From: Bacillus fonticola
Lineage (GTDB): Bacteria > Bacillota > Bacilli > Bacillales > JC228
Direction of reading: 5' to 3'
NCBI RefSeq assembly: GCF_012955605.1
Contig: NZ_CP052135.1
Location: 1,457,501-1,521,500 of the forward strand
Length of the DNA: 64,000 nucleotides
The stretch's first letter is position 1. Each line of letters opens with the position of its first letter. Below are positions 52,980-62,414 of this stretch, one piece after another. The notes under the pieces were generated by a model, which saw nothing but the letters and a program-made list of their open reading frames with translations, was not told where the DNA came from and did no database searches. Position numbers and translations under genes: made by a program.

Positions 52980-54878
52980 TTGAACGGTATTTATCAATTT
53001 ATAAAAGTTACAGTCGGTCTTTTGTTTTTATTCTTATTCATTCCCAATAGCGCACTCGCTCACTCTTCAATTGAAAAAACAAGTCCAGAAGATGGGGAGA
53101 AGCTAGAACAGAGTCCAGGTACTATTGACATATGGTTTGGAGATCCTGTCGTTACTTACTCCGATTCGATAAAATTATATGGAAGTAATGGGGAAGAATA
53201 TAATATAGGCAAAACTATTAATGATCCAAATAGCAAATTACATATTACAGCGGACATTCCAGAAAAATTACCTAAAGGCAGATATACTGTAGAGATCAAA
53301 GTGATGGCATTGGACGGATATGTTATTAAAGATGAAATTGCATATGAAATTTCATCCCCTGAAATGTCTGAAGAAAGTACGGGGCTAAAATTAATTAAAC
53401 AAACACCCTCTGATGGTGAAATTATAACGGGCCAGCCGAAACAAATTGATCTCTGGTTTAACCAACCAGCTCAGTTGACGGCCATAGGATTATTTGACGA
53501 TAAACAGGGAAATGTACTATTACAGCAGCCAGTGGTAGACCCACAAAATCCCAACCATCTCACAGTGGCCATTGATCAACCTATTAAAGATGGTACATAT
53601 CAGGTCACTTGGTATGCAAGACCTGCTGAAAATGCTGATGTAAGCACACCTGATATCATAGATGTATTTTATTTTGCAGTTAATGAGTTCACACCGATTA
53701 CAGAAGTTCAGAACGGTCCGGCAGTCAAAAAAAGTTGGTTTCCAGACATCGGAGTAAAACAGTTAGGGTATTGGTTATGGCTTACAGGAGCTTCCATTCT
53801 TTTTGGAGGGAGTGTGATTGCATATACCTCACGAAAAGATGAGGCATTATTCCGTAGGTGGAAAATATATAGTGCATTTTTTCTTTTCACCAGCCTTGTT
53901 GGAATCTCAATTATTTTATACGAATTAAAAGTAGAATTAAATGATTTAAATCTAACCGACTTTATCTCATTGAAATTCGTTTGGGTACCTATCATTCAGG
54001 TTGCAGTATTCTTTGTTGGCTATCTATATAAAAAAGGGCAACCTTGGTTATATGGGGCCGGTCTCTCCCTCATACCATTTATTACTGGACATTCATCGTA
54101 CCCAAGATACGGAGGGTGGCCAACACTTCTTGTAAATGAAATGCATATATTTGCAGCTGCACTGTGGTTAGGTGGGATACTCGCAATAATTATTATCCCT
54201 CGTAAGGATCAACTTTTTGAATATATTCAACGAAATGGGTCAAAATTTTCAAGGATTGCTTTCTGGAGTATAGTTGTTCTAGCTTTTACAGGTGTATATA
54301 TGACATTCCAATACGTTCCTTCCTTTTCATTTAAAAGCTTTGTGGATAGTCAATGGGGAAAGGCATTGTTAGTTAAAACTTTACTAACTTTTGTCATTCT
54401 TATGATCGGATTTATGCAACGAAAATATATCAAAAGAATGGTAAGTAGTTTTGTCGGTAAGTTTCAAGGACGCTTAAAAGTTGAATTTGTTTATGGACTT
54501 TTCGTTTTATTATTTGCTTCTATTCTTGTAGTGGGTTCTCCAAGTACTGCAGAACAAGGAGTTTACTTGGAAAGCACTTCTAACGAAGATGCAAAATTAG
54601 ATGTCACATTCTCACCTCAATTTATAGGCGTTAATGAGCTAACACTTAGCTTTAAAGATGAGATAGAGAGTGTAAATGTTGTGCTTTCCATGCCACCATC
54701 TTATGAAGTAGCGTATGATGCTTTTAAAGTAAATAAAAACACGTTTAAATTAACAGGGAATCTTCTACATGCAGCAGGTACAGTGATTATGCAAGTGGAG
54801 GCGAAAACATCAAGTGGAAATTTATTAAATTATCAATATAAAGTTGTGGTCCCTGGGGAATATCGCTTAAATGAATAA
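52980..54878 (+). CDS. CopC-CopD fusion copper-import protein (YcnJ-like)
   Basis: TTG 52980 follows AGAGGTGAT. The 632-residue protein has a signal peptide cut after ALA so that the mature chain begins with His (HSSIEKTSPEDGEKL), the N-terminal Cu(II) ligand of CopC. Two CopC-like domains follow (about 28-125 and 133-230, each with a P-x-D-G-E start), then eight CopD helices (about 265-540) with GHSSYPR and NEMHIFAAALWLGG His motifs, and a C-terminal exported domain like that of YcnJ. It probably imports copper for cytochrome or oxidase assembly. A terminator follows. Confidence 0.87.
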   Translation: MNGIYQFIKVTVGLLFLFLFIPNSALAHSSIEKTSPEDGEKLEQSPGTIDIWFGDPVVTYSDSIKLYGSNGEEYNIGKTINDPNSKLHITADIPEKLPKGRYTVEIKVMALDGYVIKDEIAYEISSPEMSEESTGLKLIKQTPSDGEIITGQPKQIDLWFNQPAQLTAIGLFDDKQGNVLLQQPVVDPQNPNHLTVAIDQPIKDGTYQVTWYARPAENADVSTPDIIDVFYFAVNEFTPITEVQNGPAVKKSWFPDIGVKQLGYWLWLTGASILFGGSVIAYTSRKDEALFRRWKIYSAFFLFTSLVGISIILYELKVELNDLNLTDFISLKFVWVPIIQVAVFFVGYLYKKGQPWLYGAGLSLIPFITGHSSYPRYGGWPTLLVNEMHIFAAALWLGGILAIIIIPRKDQLFEYIQRNGSKFSRIAFWSIVVLAFTGVYMTFQYVPSFSFKSFVDSQWGKALLVKTLLTFVILMIGFMQRKYIKRMVSSFVGKFQGRLKVEFVYGLFVLLFASILVVGSPSTAEQGVYLESTSNEDAKLDVTFSPQFIGVNELTLSFKDEIESVNVVLSMPPSYEVAYDAFKVNKNTFKLTGNLLHAAGTVIMQVEAKTSSGNLLNYQYKVVVPGEYRLNE

Positions 54879-54907
54879 GGTATGCATTCAGGTAGAAGAC
54901 GCATCGA

Positions 54908-54944
54908 ACTGGAATTCTTAATAATTTTATGGGTTCCAGTTTTT
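54908..54944 (+). terminator. Terminator of the copCD unit
   Basis: ACTGGAA pairs with TTCCAGT over an AT-rich loop and is followed by TTTT. Confidence 0.75.
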
Positions 54945-55081
54945 AATGACTAAGGTATTCGGAATATTTTGTATATAATGACGAAAAATTTCCACGAGAA
55001 TAATTAATTAAATAGTAAAATAATGTGGAACAGGGAAGTTTTTCGAAAAACCAATTTTGTAAATAAAAGGAGAAAAAACAA

Positions 55082-57214
55082 ATGACAGTAGCAGAAAAAG
55101 CAATGGAAGCACCGCGAACAACTTATTTACTATCAGGACTTCACTGACCAGATTGTGCTGCTCAGGTTGAGCAGAGAGTCTCAGATTTGCCAGGTACCAT
55201 TAAAGCCACTTTAAACTTCGGTGCCTCAAATCTAATTGTTGAAGGTGAAGTCCCATACGAAAAGGTTATAAAAGAAGCGGAGAAAGAAGGCGTAACCGCT
55301 AAACCTATGGGGGTAAAAGACGAGGATGAACCGAAGTCTTTCATGCAGGCCTATAAAAATCCAATTATTACAGGTATATCAACGGTCCTCTTCCTCGCAG
55401 GCTGGCTCATTGGATTAGCTGGTTACGAGGTAGCAGAAGTTAGCTTATTAGCTCTTTCTATTATTATTGGTGGCTATAAGACTGCACGGAGCGGTTTATA
55501 TGGCTTGCGAAAATTGAATTTTGATATGAACGTCCTCATGACTATTGCGGTTATTGGGGCCGCCGCGATTGGGGCTTGGATTGAAGCATCATTAGTTGTA
55601 ATTTTCTTCTCGCTAAGCAATACGCTTTCCGCCTACACATTGGAAAAAGCGCGGAATTCGATTAAGGCGTTAATGGATCTAGCGCCAAATGAAGCAACCA
55701 TTATCAGGAATGGCGAGGAAATGCGACTTGCCGTTGAAGAAATCCTAGTGGATGACGTGATGATTGTTAAACCAGGTGACAAACTTGCGATGGACGGAAC
55801 CATTGTTAAAGGTTCGTCCTCAATTAACCAGGCTGCTATTACTGGTGAATCAATGCCGGTTGAAAAGATCGCAGGCGACGAAGTCTTTGCCGGTACAATC
55901 AATCAGCAAGGTTCCCTTCAAGTAAAGGTCACAAAACGTGTTGATGATACAACTTTGGCTAAGATTATTCATCTTGTCCAAGAAGCCCAGGGACAGAGAG
56001 CGAAAAGCCAAGAGTACATTGATAAGTTTGCCAAAGTTTATACGCCTATCGTCATTGTACTTGCTGTATTAATTACTATTGTTCCCCCATTATTTTTTGG
56101 TGGAGTATGGGCCGATTGGATTTATCGAGGATTAGCTCTGCTTATTGCAGCATGTCCGTGCGCCCTCGTCATTTCTAGCCCTGTTTCCATTATTTCAGCG
56201 ATCGGGAACTCCGCGAAAAATGGTGTGTTAATTAAGGGCGGTGTATTCCTAGAAGATGCAGGGGTTATAAAGGCGATTGCCTTCGATAAAACAGGGACAC
56301 TTACTGTAGGTCGTCCAGAAGTAACAGATATCATTGCTGTAAATGGCATATCCGAAAAGGAATTTTTGGCAATCTCCGCGGCATTGGAGAAATATTCGGA
56401 ACATCCATTGGCTACAGCGATTGTACGCCGCGCAGAGCGTGAGAAAATTACATTACCTGAAGCAGAGGACTTTTCAGCCATTACTGGGAAAGGAGCCCAA
56501 GGGAAAGTGGATGGAGTTTCCTATTATATTGGAAACCCCCGCCTATTTAACGAGTTAGGTACTGATTTAAACCAAGTCCAGAAAGATATCGAGCGATTGC
56601 AAAAAGAAGGAAAGACGGCTATGATTTTAGGTACAAAGGAAAAGGTTATCGGGATTGTTGCTGTTGCTGATGAAGTACGTGAGTCAAGTAAAGATGCCAT
56701 CGCTCGTCTTAAAGAGTCAGGCATTGAACGTACAATTATGTTGACGGGTGACAATCAGGCGACTGCCCAAGCAATTGCTAGCAAAATTGGTGTGGATGAC
56801 TTCCGTGCAGAATTATTACCTGAGGATAAAGTAAAGGCTGTGAAGGAATTACAGCAAAAGCACGGTAAAATCGCGATGGTTGGTGACGGTATTAATGATG
56901 CACCGGCACTCGCAACCGCAAACTTAGGGATAGCAATGGGTGTGGCCGGTACTGATGCCGCCCTTGAGACGGCTGACATTGCCTTAATGGCAGATGATTT
57001 GACAAAACTTCCATTTACTGTTCGGTTAAGCCGGGCAACAGTTCGTAATATTAAGCAAAATATTTGGTTTTCGAATGGGATTAACATACTAACGATGATC
57101 CTGATTGTACCAGGGTGGGCATCACTGCTTTTCGTTGCGCTAGCAGATGTAATTGCAGCAGTGCTTGTCGTATTAAATGCAATGAGGCTCTTAAAAATTA
57201 ACCCACTTAAATAA
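55082..57214 (+). CDS. CadA-type P1B metal ATPase with selenocysteine in its metal-binding domain
   Basis: AAGGAG precedes ATG 55082. A TGA at 55145-55147 (codon 22) interrupts the N-terminal HMA domain, reading YLLSGLH-U-PDCAAQVEQ, where CadA-type pumps have GxxCxxC. The following NFGASNLIVEGE is the standard HMA continuation. After it come TITGESMP-type actuator motif (AITGESMPVEK), IAACPCALVISSP (CPC, P1B-2 type for Zn/Cd/Pb), DKTGTLTVG and GDGINDAPALA. The total is 710 residues. Normal gene calling would start after the TGA (55187) and lose the metal site. The pump exports soft metal ions. Sec as a metal ligand is unusual. A ZIP gene follows. Confidence 0.88.
55158..55174 (+). promoter_or_regulatory. 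SECIS-like hairpin of the metal ATPase
   Basis: CTGCTCA pairs perfectly with TGAGCAG around loop GGT, 17 nt after the TGA. Stem and loop closely resemble those in the two redoxin genes. Confidence 0.78.
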
Positions 57215-57231
57215 GTTTATTTGCTTGAAAT

Positions 57232-57263
57232 CTAAGTAACCCTATTACAATAGGGTTACTTAG
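57232..57263 (+). terminator. Hairpin terminator after the metal ATPase
   Basis: CTAAGTAACCCTATT pairs perfectly with AATAGGGTTACTTAG and is followed by the T-rich ATATTTTGTTTTT. Confidence 0.8.
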
Positions 57264-57299
57264 ATATTTTGTTTTTAGAAAGAGGGTGAAAAGCTAAAA

Positions 57300-58067
57300 A
57301 TGATTTCATGGACAGTCGTAGCGCTTGTATTGATTACTGCGTTTGCCAACCTTGTTGGCGGGCTTATCGTTGTTAGGAAGAAGTGGTCTGCACGATCATT
57401 AAACTATTTAATGGCGTTTAGCGCGGGTTTTTTGTTAACTATTGCGATCCTTGATTTGATACCAGAGGGTTTAGATGATGCCTCCGGAAATGCTGTTTTT
57501 ATACTTTTCGGATTTCTTACAGTGTTTGCTTTTCAACGCATCCTAACCACTCATTTTCATTTCGGGTATGAAACGCATAAGGAAAAATTGAGCCAAAAAA
57601 CAGCTGGATTAGGTGCCTTTTTGGGCATGGGTATTCACAGCTTTTTTGATGGGGTTTCGATTGTAGCTGGTTTTGAAGTGAGTGGAGCGTTAGGTTTTCT
57701 TGTATTTACAGCGGTTTTACTACATAAAATCCCTGATGGTTTAACAATCTCATCGATTATTCTGGCAGCGTTTGATGATAGGAAAAAGGCATTTATTGCT
57801 TCAGCTGTTTTGGCGTTATCAACCATTCTAGGAGGGGGAATAGTATGGATAGTAAGCCATACAGGAATTGCTCCTGAAGGGGTTAGTGAGTCGTTTGCAA
57901 GAATGGGTCTTTCTTTTTCAGCAGGGGTTTTTCTATATGTTGCTGCAACGGACTTACTACCTGTGGTCAACCAGTCTGAAAATAGGCGGATAGGGCTTTT
58001 CGTTTTGCTAGGTGTAATTGTATTTTATTTTGCGTCCTCGCTGATAGGAATCGTAGGGTTAGAATAA
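57300..58067 (+). CDS. ZIP-family metal transporter
   Basis: The 255-residue protein has eight predicted helices of the ZIP/ZupT family. Metal-site helices are AILDLIPEGLDDA near residue 50, GMGIHSFFDGVSIVAGFE near 110 and LLHKIPDGLTISSII near 145, where the His/Asp/Glu ligands form the transport site. ZIP proteins usually import Zn, Fe or Mn, while its neighbours here export metals, so it may balance them or be an exporter variant. It follows the Sec-ATPase by 85 bp with a hairpin between. An AT-rich inverted repeat (58066-58102) may end transcription. Confidence 0.87.
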   Translation: MISWTVVALVLITAFANLVGGLIVVRKKWSARSLNYLMAFSAGFLLTIAILDLIPEGLDDASGNAVFILFGFLTVFAFQRILTTHFHFGYETHKEKLSQKTAGLGAFLGMGIHSFFDGVSIVAGFEVSGALGFLVFTAVLLHKIPDGLTISSIILAAFDDRKKAFIASAVLALSTILGGGIVWIVSHTGIAPEGVSESFARMGLSFSAGVFLYVAATDLLPVVNQSENRRIGLFVLLGVIVFYFASSLIGIVGLE

Positions 58068-58166
58068 ACTATAAACGATTACCCTCTTTTATAGTTTATG
58101 ATTTCTAGTTTACATAATATAAATTATCGGAAGTTGCATGATGGAGAAGAGTTACTCCCTTTTCTA

Positions 58167-58367
58167 TCATACTGACCGTTGATTAACTTCAAACGCAGCA
58201 CGAATACCGGACTCAACAGCTCCTTCTATCCATCCATTTAATGAAGAAGTATGCTCCCCCGCAAAGTGTAGCCGTCCTTCAGGTTGACGGATAAAATCGC
58301 CAAAGTCATTATTCTGGCCGGGTCTAAATAAGGTGAAGCATCCAGCAGACCTTACTCCTTCGATGTG
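58167..58367 (-). pseudogene. C-terminal remnant of a flavin monoamine oxidase
   Basis: The minus strand encodes about 60 residues that match the FAD-binding end of amine oxidases: CFTLFRPGQNNDFGDF, then GRLHFAGEHTSSLNGWIEGA and ESGIRAAFEVN, closing at a TGA (58167-58169). The GEHTS segment contacts FAD in this family. Everything upstream is gone: the frame meets the stop of the CDF gene at 58370. It is a truncated leftover, probably cut when the neighbouring metal genes were inserted. Confidence 0.85.
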
Positions 58368-58369
58368 AA

Positions 58370-59293
58370 TTATATAGGTAATTCCCCGTGCTCGAGCTTC
58401 GATTTCTCTATTTGAATCGTTGCATGTTCAATTTTGCAGTGTTCGCGGACTAAGAGAAGTGCGTTTTGTAAAATGTGTTGTTCGTCTTTTTCGTCATGAA
58501 CGACTAAGTGACAGCTTAACGAGTCAAGTCCTGATGTAATTGTCCAGATATGTAGGTCATGAACGTCCTTCACACCATCGATACCTAGTAATAAAGTGTT
58601 TATTTCTTCATGGTCGACCGCAAGAGGAGTTCCTTCCATCAAAATATGAATACTGTGTTGCAGAATCCCCCAAGCACTTTTCAGAATTAACAAAGCTACG
58701 ATAACCGAGATAATTGGGTCGGCTACATACCACTCAAATAGCATCATGAGCATTCCTGCCACTATTGCACCGACAGATCCTAAAGCATCCCCTAGCACGT
58801 GAAGATACGCGCTTCGTAAATTTACATTCTCCTTTACATCTCCATTACGCATTAGCGACCAGGCACTCACGATATTTGCCAGCAGTCCAACAGAAGCGAT
58901 GATCATCATGGAACCACTTGCTACACTAGGAGGTGCAAAAAACCGACCATATGCCTCATAAACGATGAACCCGGCAATGACAAAAAGTGTTACCGCATTC
59001 AGTAGTGCTGCTAATATTTCAAATCGATAGTATCCATACGTTTTTCTTGAAGAAGCAGCACGGTTAGCGAACCAAATCGCTACTAAACTGAGTGCAAGGG
59101 CACTTGCATCTGATAACATGTGTCCGCTATCTGCTAATAATGCCAAACTATTCGTGATCAATCCGCCGAAAAACTCTAATATCATGATCCCAGTCGTAAT
59201 GACTAAAGCAATTAAAAGTCCTTTTCTGTTTTGATTACGCTGTCCATGAAAATGATCATGACCGTGATCATGACCGTGATGATGGTGTCCCAT
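58370..59293 (-). CDS. czcD: CDF-family cation efflux protein (CzcD-like)
   Basis: The 307-residue protein has six helices and a His-rich N-terminus (MGHHHHGHDHGHDHFHG). Helix 2 has LALLADSGHMLSDASALAL and helix 5 has HVLGDALGSVGAIVAG, the HxxxD metal site pairs of Zn/Cd/Co CDF exporters. The C-terminal domain has the ferredoxin-like fold with DVHDLHIWTITSG. It exchanges metal for protons or K+ out of the cell. The regulator gene lies 136 bp upstream on the same strand, so the pair likely forms one metal-induced operon. The gene end abuts a truncated amine oxidase. Confidence 0.93.
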   Translation of the reverse strand: MGHHHHGHDHGHDHFHGQRNQNRKGLLIALVITTGIMILEFFGGLITNSLALLADSGHMLSDASALALSLVAIWFANRAASSRKTYGYYRFEILAALLNAVTLFVIAGFIVYEAYGRFFAPPSVASGSMMIIASVGLLANIVSAWSLMRNGDVKENVNLRSAYLHVLGDALGSVGAIVAGMLMMLFEWYVADPIISVIVALLILKSAWGILQHSIHILMEGTPLAVDHEEINTLLLGIDGVKDVHDLHIWTITSGLDSLSCHLVVHDEKDEQHILQNALLLVREHCKIEHATIQIEKSKLEHGELPI

Positions 59294-59429
59294 TTATCTT
59301 CCTGCCTTCCATGCATAAGAATTTGAGTAAATTAAATTCGCACATATCGAGTTTACGAACGTAGTGTATGAACATCGCTCCCCCATCTAAAAACAGTTGG
59401 CATCCTCTCTCCAAGATAATTTATACCAT

Positions 59430-59813
59430 TCAATTATCCGCTTCACTCCTTGCTACATGTTGAGCGTGAGTTTTGGACAATTCTAATATAATTGTGACAT
59501 GAGCATCATCTAATGAATAGAATGCACGTTTTCCCTCTTTACGATACTTCGCGAGCCCTGCTTTTTTTAACGTCCGCAAGTGATGCGATGCTGTGGCTAT
59601 TGAACATCCGGTAGCATAAGCCACGTCGCAAACGCACAATTCTTTAGCTTCAGCCAATGAATACGCAATTTTTAGACGTGTTTCATCACCTAATATTTTA
59701 AACCATTGGGCAATCGGGGAAACAGGGATAGCGGTCAGTTCATTTTGCACTCGCTCTACCTTCTCCTGTTCCACACATTCTATTTCGCAAAGATCAGTAT
59801 GTTTCGTTTCCAT
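59430..59813 (-). CDS. ArsR/SmtB-family metal-sensing repressor (CadC-type)
   Basis: The 127-residue winged-helix repressor has recognition helix region CSIATASHHLRTLKKAGL and the metal-binding ELCVCD motif in helix 3. Extra Cys in the N-terminal arm (LCEIECVEQE) complete a CadC-like alpha3N thiolate site for Cd/Pb/Zn. A palindromic operator lies 12 bp upstream of its start. Metal binding should release it and derepress itself and czcD. A GAGGTGATG ribosome binding site precedes the ATG. Confidence 0.9.
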   Translation of the reverse strand: METKHTDLCEIECVEQEKVERVQNELTAIPVSPIAQWFKILGDETRLKIAYSLAEAKELCVCDVAYATGCSIATASHHLRTLKKAGLAKYRKEGKRAFYSLDDAHVTIILELSKTHAQHVARSEADN

Positions 59814-59824
59814 TTCATCACCTC

Positions 59825-59848
59825 TTAATCAAATGATCATTTGATTAA
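59825..59848. promoter_or_regulatory. Operator palindrome for the ArsR-type repressor
   Basis: The 24 bases TTAATCAAATGA and TCATTTGATTAA form a perfect inverted repeat without spacer, immediately upstream of the repressor gene. Size, AT-richness and position match ArsR/SmtB operators (imperfect 12-2-12 type). Confidence 0.8.
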
Positions 59849-59886
59849 ATTATATTCTGACGACTGTTAGATTGTCAATGCACACC

Positions 59887-59928
59887 AAAAAAATAGTACG
59901 CAAGTAAAAGAAATGCGTACTATTTTTT
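59887..59928 (-). terminator. Terminator of copB
   Basis: AAAAAATAGTACGCA pairs perfectly with TGCGTACTATTTTTT around AGTAAAAGAAA. It lies 60 bp after the copB stop. Confidence 0.9.
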
Positions 59929-59987
59929 CTATTAAGAAACTGTGTTTTGAACTAGCGTTAAGACGGGTTATCCCATCTATTTCTGTG

Positions 59988-62225
59988 TCAAACTTTAAAT
60001 AGTTTGGCATTGATCGCCACGATAACGGTGCTCAATGACATCAAAACAGCACCTATTGCTGGACTAAGCAAAATACCGAATGAATATAAAACACCGGCTG
60101 CTAGTGGGATAGCCAAAATATTGTAGCCAGCAGCCCACCAAAGGTTTTGGATCATTTTTCGATAGGTCGCTTTCGACATTTCAAATATGGAAACCACATC
60201 TTCAGGGTTGCTGCGCACAAGAATCACATCTGCTGATTCCATTGCTACATCTGTACCAGCCCCGACAGCAATTCCTAAATCAGCGTTCGCTAATGCGGGA
60301 GCGTCATTCACACCGTCACCAGTCATAGCCACCTTTACTCCACGTTGCTTAATCTCCTTAATTTTATCAGATTTGTTATGGGGTAAAACTTCTGCATAAA
60401 TTTGATCTAAATCAAGCTGCTTTCCGACCCATTGCGCTACTTGGCGATTATCACCTGTTAGCATCATCGCTTCAATACCCATTTCCTTCAATCGCTTAAT
60501 AGCATTGAAGGAGCTTTCTCTAATTCGGTCAGCAAGAGCAATCATCCCTTGTAGCTCATTATCAATAATGACAAACACAACGGTTTTGCCGTCCGCTGAC
60601 ATCGCATTAAAGTCGTCTTCAGGATAAGGTATTTGTTGATCGGTCACATATCCAGGACTAACGACTTTTACTTCTTTACCATCGACGGTACCGGTTAAGC
60701 CTTTACCGGTTAGCGACTCAAATGTTTCAGGTTCTACTACTGTATACTGTCTGTTACTGGCTTCTTCCACAATCCCGCGAGCAATCGGGTGTTCAGATTG
60801 CGATTCTAGCGATGCTGCAAAGCGTAACATCGTTTCTTCATCTACGCCATCTGTCGTCACAATATCAGTCACGCCGAATGCCCCTTCAGTGAGTGTCCCT
60901 GTTTTATCAAAAACGACAGCCTGTAGATTTCTTGCATTTTCAAAGCTTGCTCGATTACGAATTAACAGTCCTCGCTTGGCAGACTTTGCAGTGGAGACTG
61001 CCACGACAAGAGGTGCAGCCAGTCCGAGTGCGTGCGGGCAAGAAATGATCATCACAGTGACCGTTCTTTCTAGTGCGAAAGCTAGCGGGTAACCTAGTGA
61101 AATCCATATGACAAACGTGAGTATACCCGCCAATAATGCGATATAAAACAACCATTTCGCAGCTCTGTTTGACAAGTCTTGTGTACGTGACTTTGAGTTT
61201 TGCGCCTCACTAACGAGATTGACGACTTGATTCAGGTAACTTTCCTCACCTGTGTTCTGGACAATCACAGTGAGCGATCCTTCTCCATTAATGGAACCAC
61301 CGATGACTTGATCGTTTTTCGTTTTAGTAACAGGAATGGACTCTCCAGTTAACATGGATTCATCAATGGAAGATTCCCCTTTACTAATTTGTCCATCAGC
61401 AGGAACCTTCTCACCTGGTTTTACAAGGACGCGGTTTCCTTCTTGAATTTGTGAAATAGGAACATCTGTTACGCTTCCGTCCTCATTTAGTAAGTGCGCT
61501 TCTTTTGGCATGAGCTTTGCCAGCTCTTCCAATGCGTTGGATGCATTCATGACAGAACGCATTTCAATCCAATGACCAAGGAGCATAATGTCAATCAGTG
61601 TGGCAAGCTCCCAAAAGAAGTTACTCTCCGTTAAATTAAACACAGCTAACGTACTGTAGCCATAAGCCACGACGATAGCGAGTGATATGAGCGTCATCAT
61701 ACCAGGGTTTTTTTGCTTGATTTCGCTTACCATGCCTGTTAAGAACGGCCATCCGCCGTAAAAAAAGACGATAGTGGCTAGCCCAAACAGCACTATCATA
61801 CTTCCGGGAAACTGCCAACTAAACCCAAGAAAGTCTTGTATCATAGGTGACAAGATCAAAATTGGGACGGTTAAAACTAGTGATATATAGAAACGTTTTT
61901 TAAAATCCTCAATCATATGCTCGTGATGACTGCCGTGGTCGTGTCCCCCACCGCCATGCTCGTGGTGACCGCCGTGGTCGTGTCCCCCACCGCCATGGTC
62001 GTGGTGACCGCCGTGGTCGTGTCCCCCACCGCCATGCTCGTGGTGACTGCCGTGGTCGTGTCCCTCACCGCCATGCTCGTGGTGACTGCCGTGATCATGG
62101 CCTCCTCCATCATGGTCGTGGTGACTATTGTGGTCGTGATTGCCTCCGCTATGGTCATGGTGATCGGTTTGCTCGTGTTCGGATTTGTGATGAGATTTTT
62201 TGTTTTGACGTGGATCATTTTCCAT
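59988..62225 (-). CDS. copB: CopB-type copper-translocating P-type ATPase with His-rich N-terminus
   Basis: This P1B-3 ATPase has 745 residues. I chose ATG 62225, with AGAGGTG eight bases upstream. Residues 15-110 are a His/Gly/Asp-rich tail built of about six 13-residue repeats (GHDHGSHHEHGGG and variants) in place of HMA domains. Then come MLTGESIPVTK, the CPH motif ISCPHALGLAAPLVV typical of CopB, DKTGTLTEGAFG and MTGDGVNDAPALANAD. It exports Cu, possibly Cu(II) or Ag, from the cytoplasm. A multicopper oxidase and CopCD are close by. It terminates before the ArsR operator. Confidence 0.93.
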   Translation of the reverse strand: MENDPRQNKKSHHKSEHEQTDHHDHSGGNHDHNSHHDHDGGGHDHGSHHEHGGEGHDHGSHHEHGGGGHDHGGHHDHGGGGHDHGGHHEHGGGGHDHGSHHEHMIEDFKKRFYISLVLTVPILILSPMIQDFLGFSWQFPGSMIVLFGLATIVFFYGGWPFLTGMVSEIKQKNPGMMTLISLAIVVAYGYSTLAVFNLTESNFFWELATLIDIMLLGHWIEMRSVMNASNALEELAKLMPKEAHLLNEDGSVTDVPISQIQEGNRVLVKPGEKVPADGQISKGESSIDESMLTGESIPVTKTKNDQVIGGSINGEGSLTVIVQNTGEESYLNQVVNLVSEAQNSKSRTQDLSNRAAKWLFYIALLAGILTFVIWISLGYPLAFALERTVTVMIISCPHALGLAAPLVVAVSTAKSAKRGLLIRNRASFENARNLQAVVFDKTGTLTEGAFGVTDIVTTDGVDEETMLRFAASLESQSEHPIARGIVEEASNRQYTVVEPETFESLTGKGLTGTVDGKEVKVVSPGYVTDQQIPYPEDDFNAMSADGKTVVFVIIDNELQGMIALADRIRESSFNAIKRLKEMGIEAMMLTGDNRQVAQWVGKQLDLDQIYAEVLPHNKSDKIKEIKQRGVKVAMTGDGVNDAPALANADLGIAVGAGTDVAMESADVILVRSNPEDVVSIFEMSKATYRKMIQNLWWAAGYNILAIPLAAGVLYSFGILLSPAIGAVLMSLSTVIVAINAKLFKV
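61913..62130 (-). repeat. 39-bp coding repeats in the CopB His-rich tail
   Basis: About six near-identical 39-bp units encode the 13-residue His/Gly/Asp repeats. They differ mainly by Ser/Gly and Glu/Asp changes, so the tail grows and shrinks by unit slippage. Confidence 0.85.
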
Positions 62226-62414
62226 GTACATGCACCTCTCTTCATAATGCAATCTATGGGTATATTAACCGAATATAATCGAGATTAAACATTTGTGTAC
62301 CGTGACGAGATAAAAACATGTACAAACTATGATATATTTTAGAGGATCTCCATATTTTCTTCATATTTATTGTGTAAAGTAGTTCAGAGTACATCATAGG
62401 AGGATAAAAAAGTT

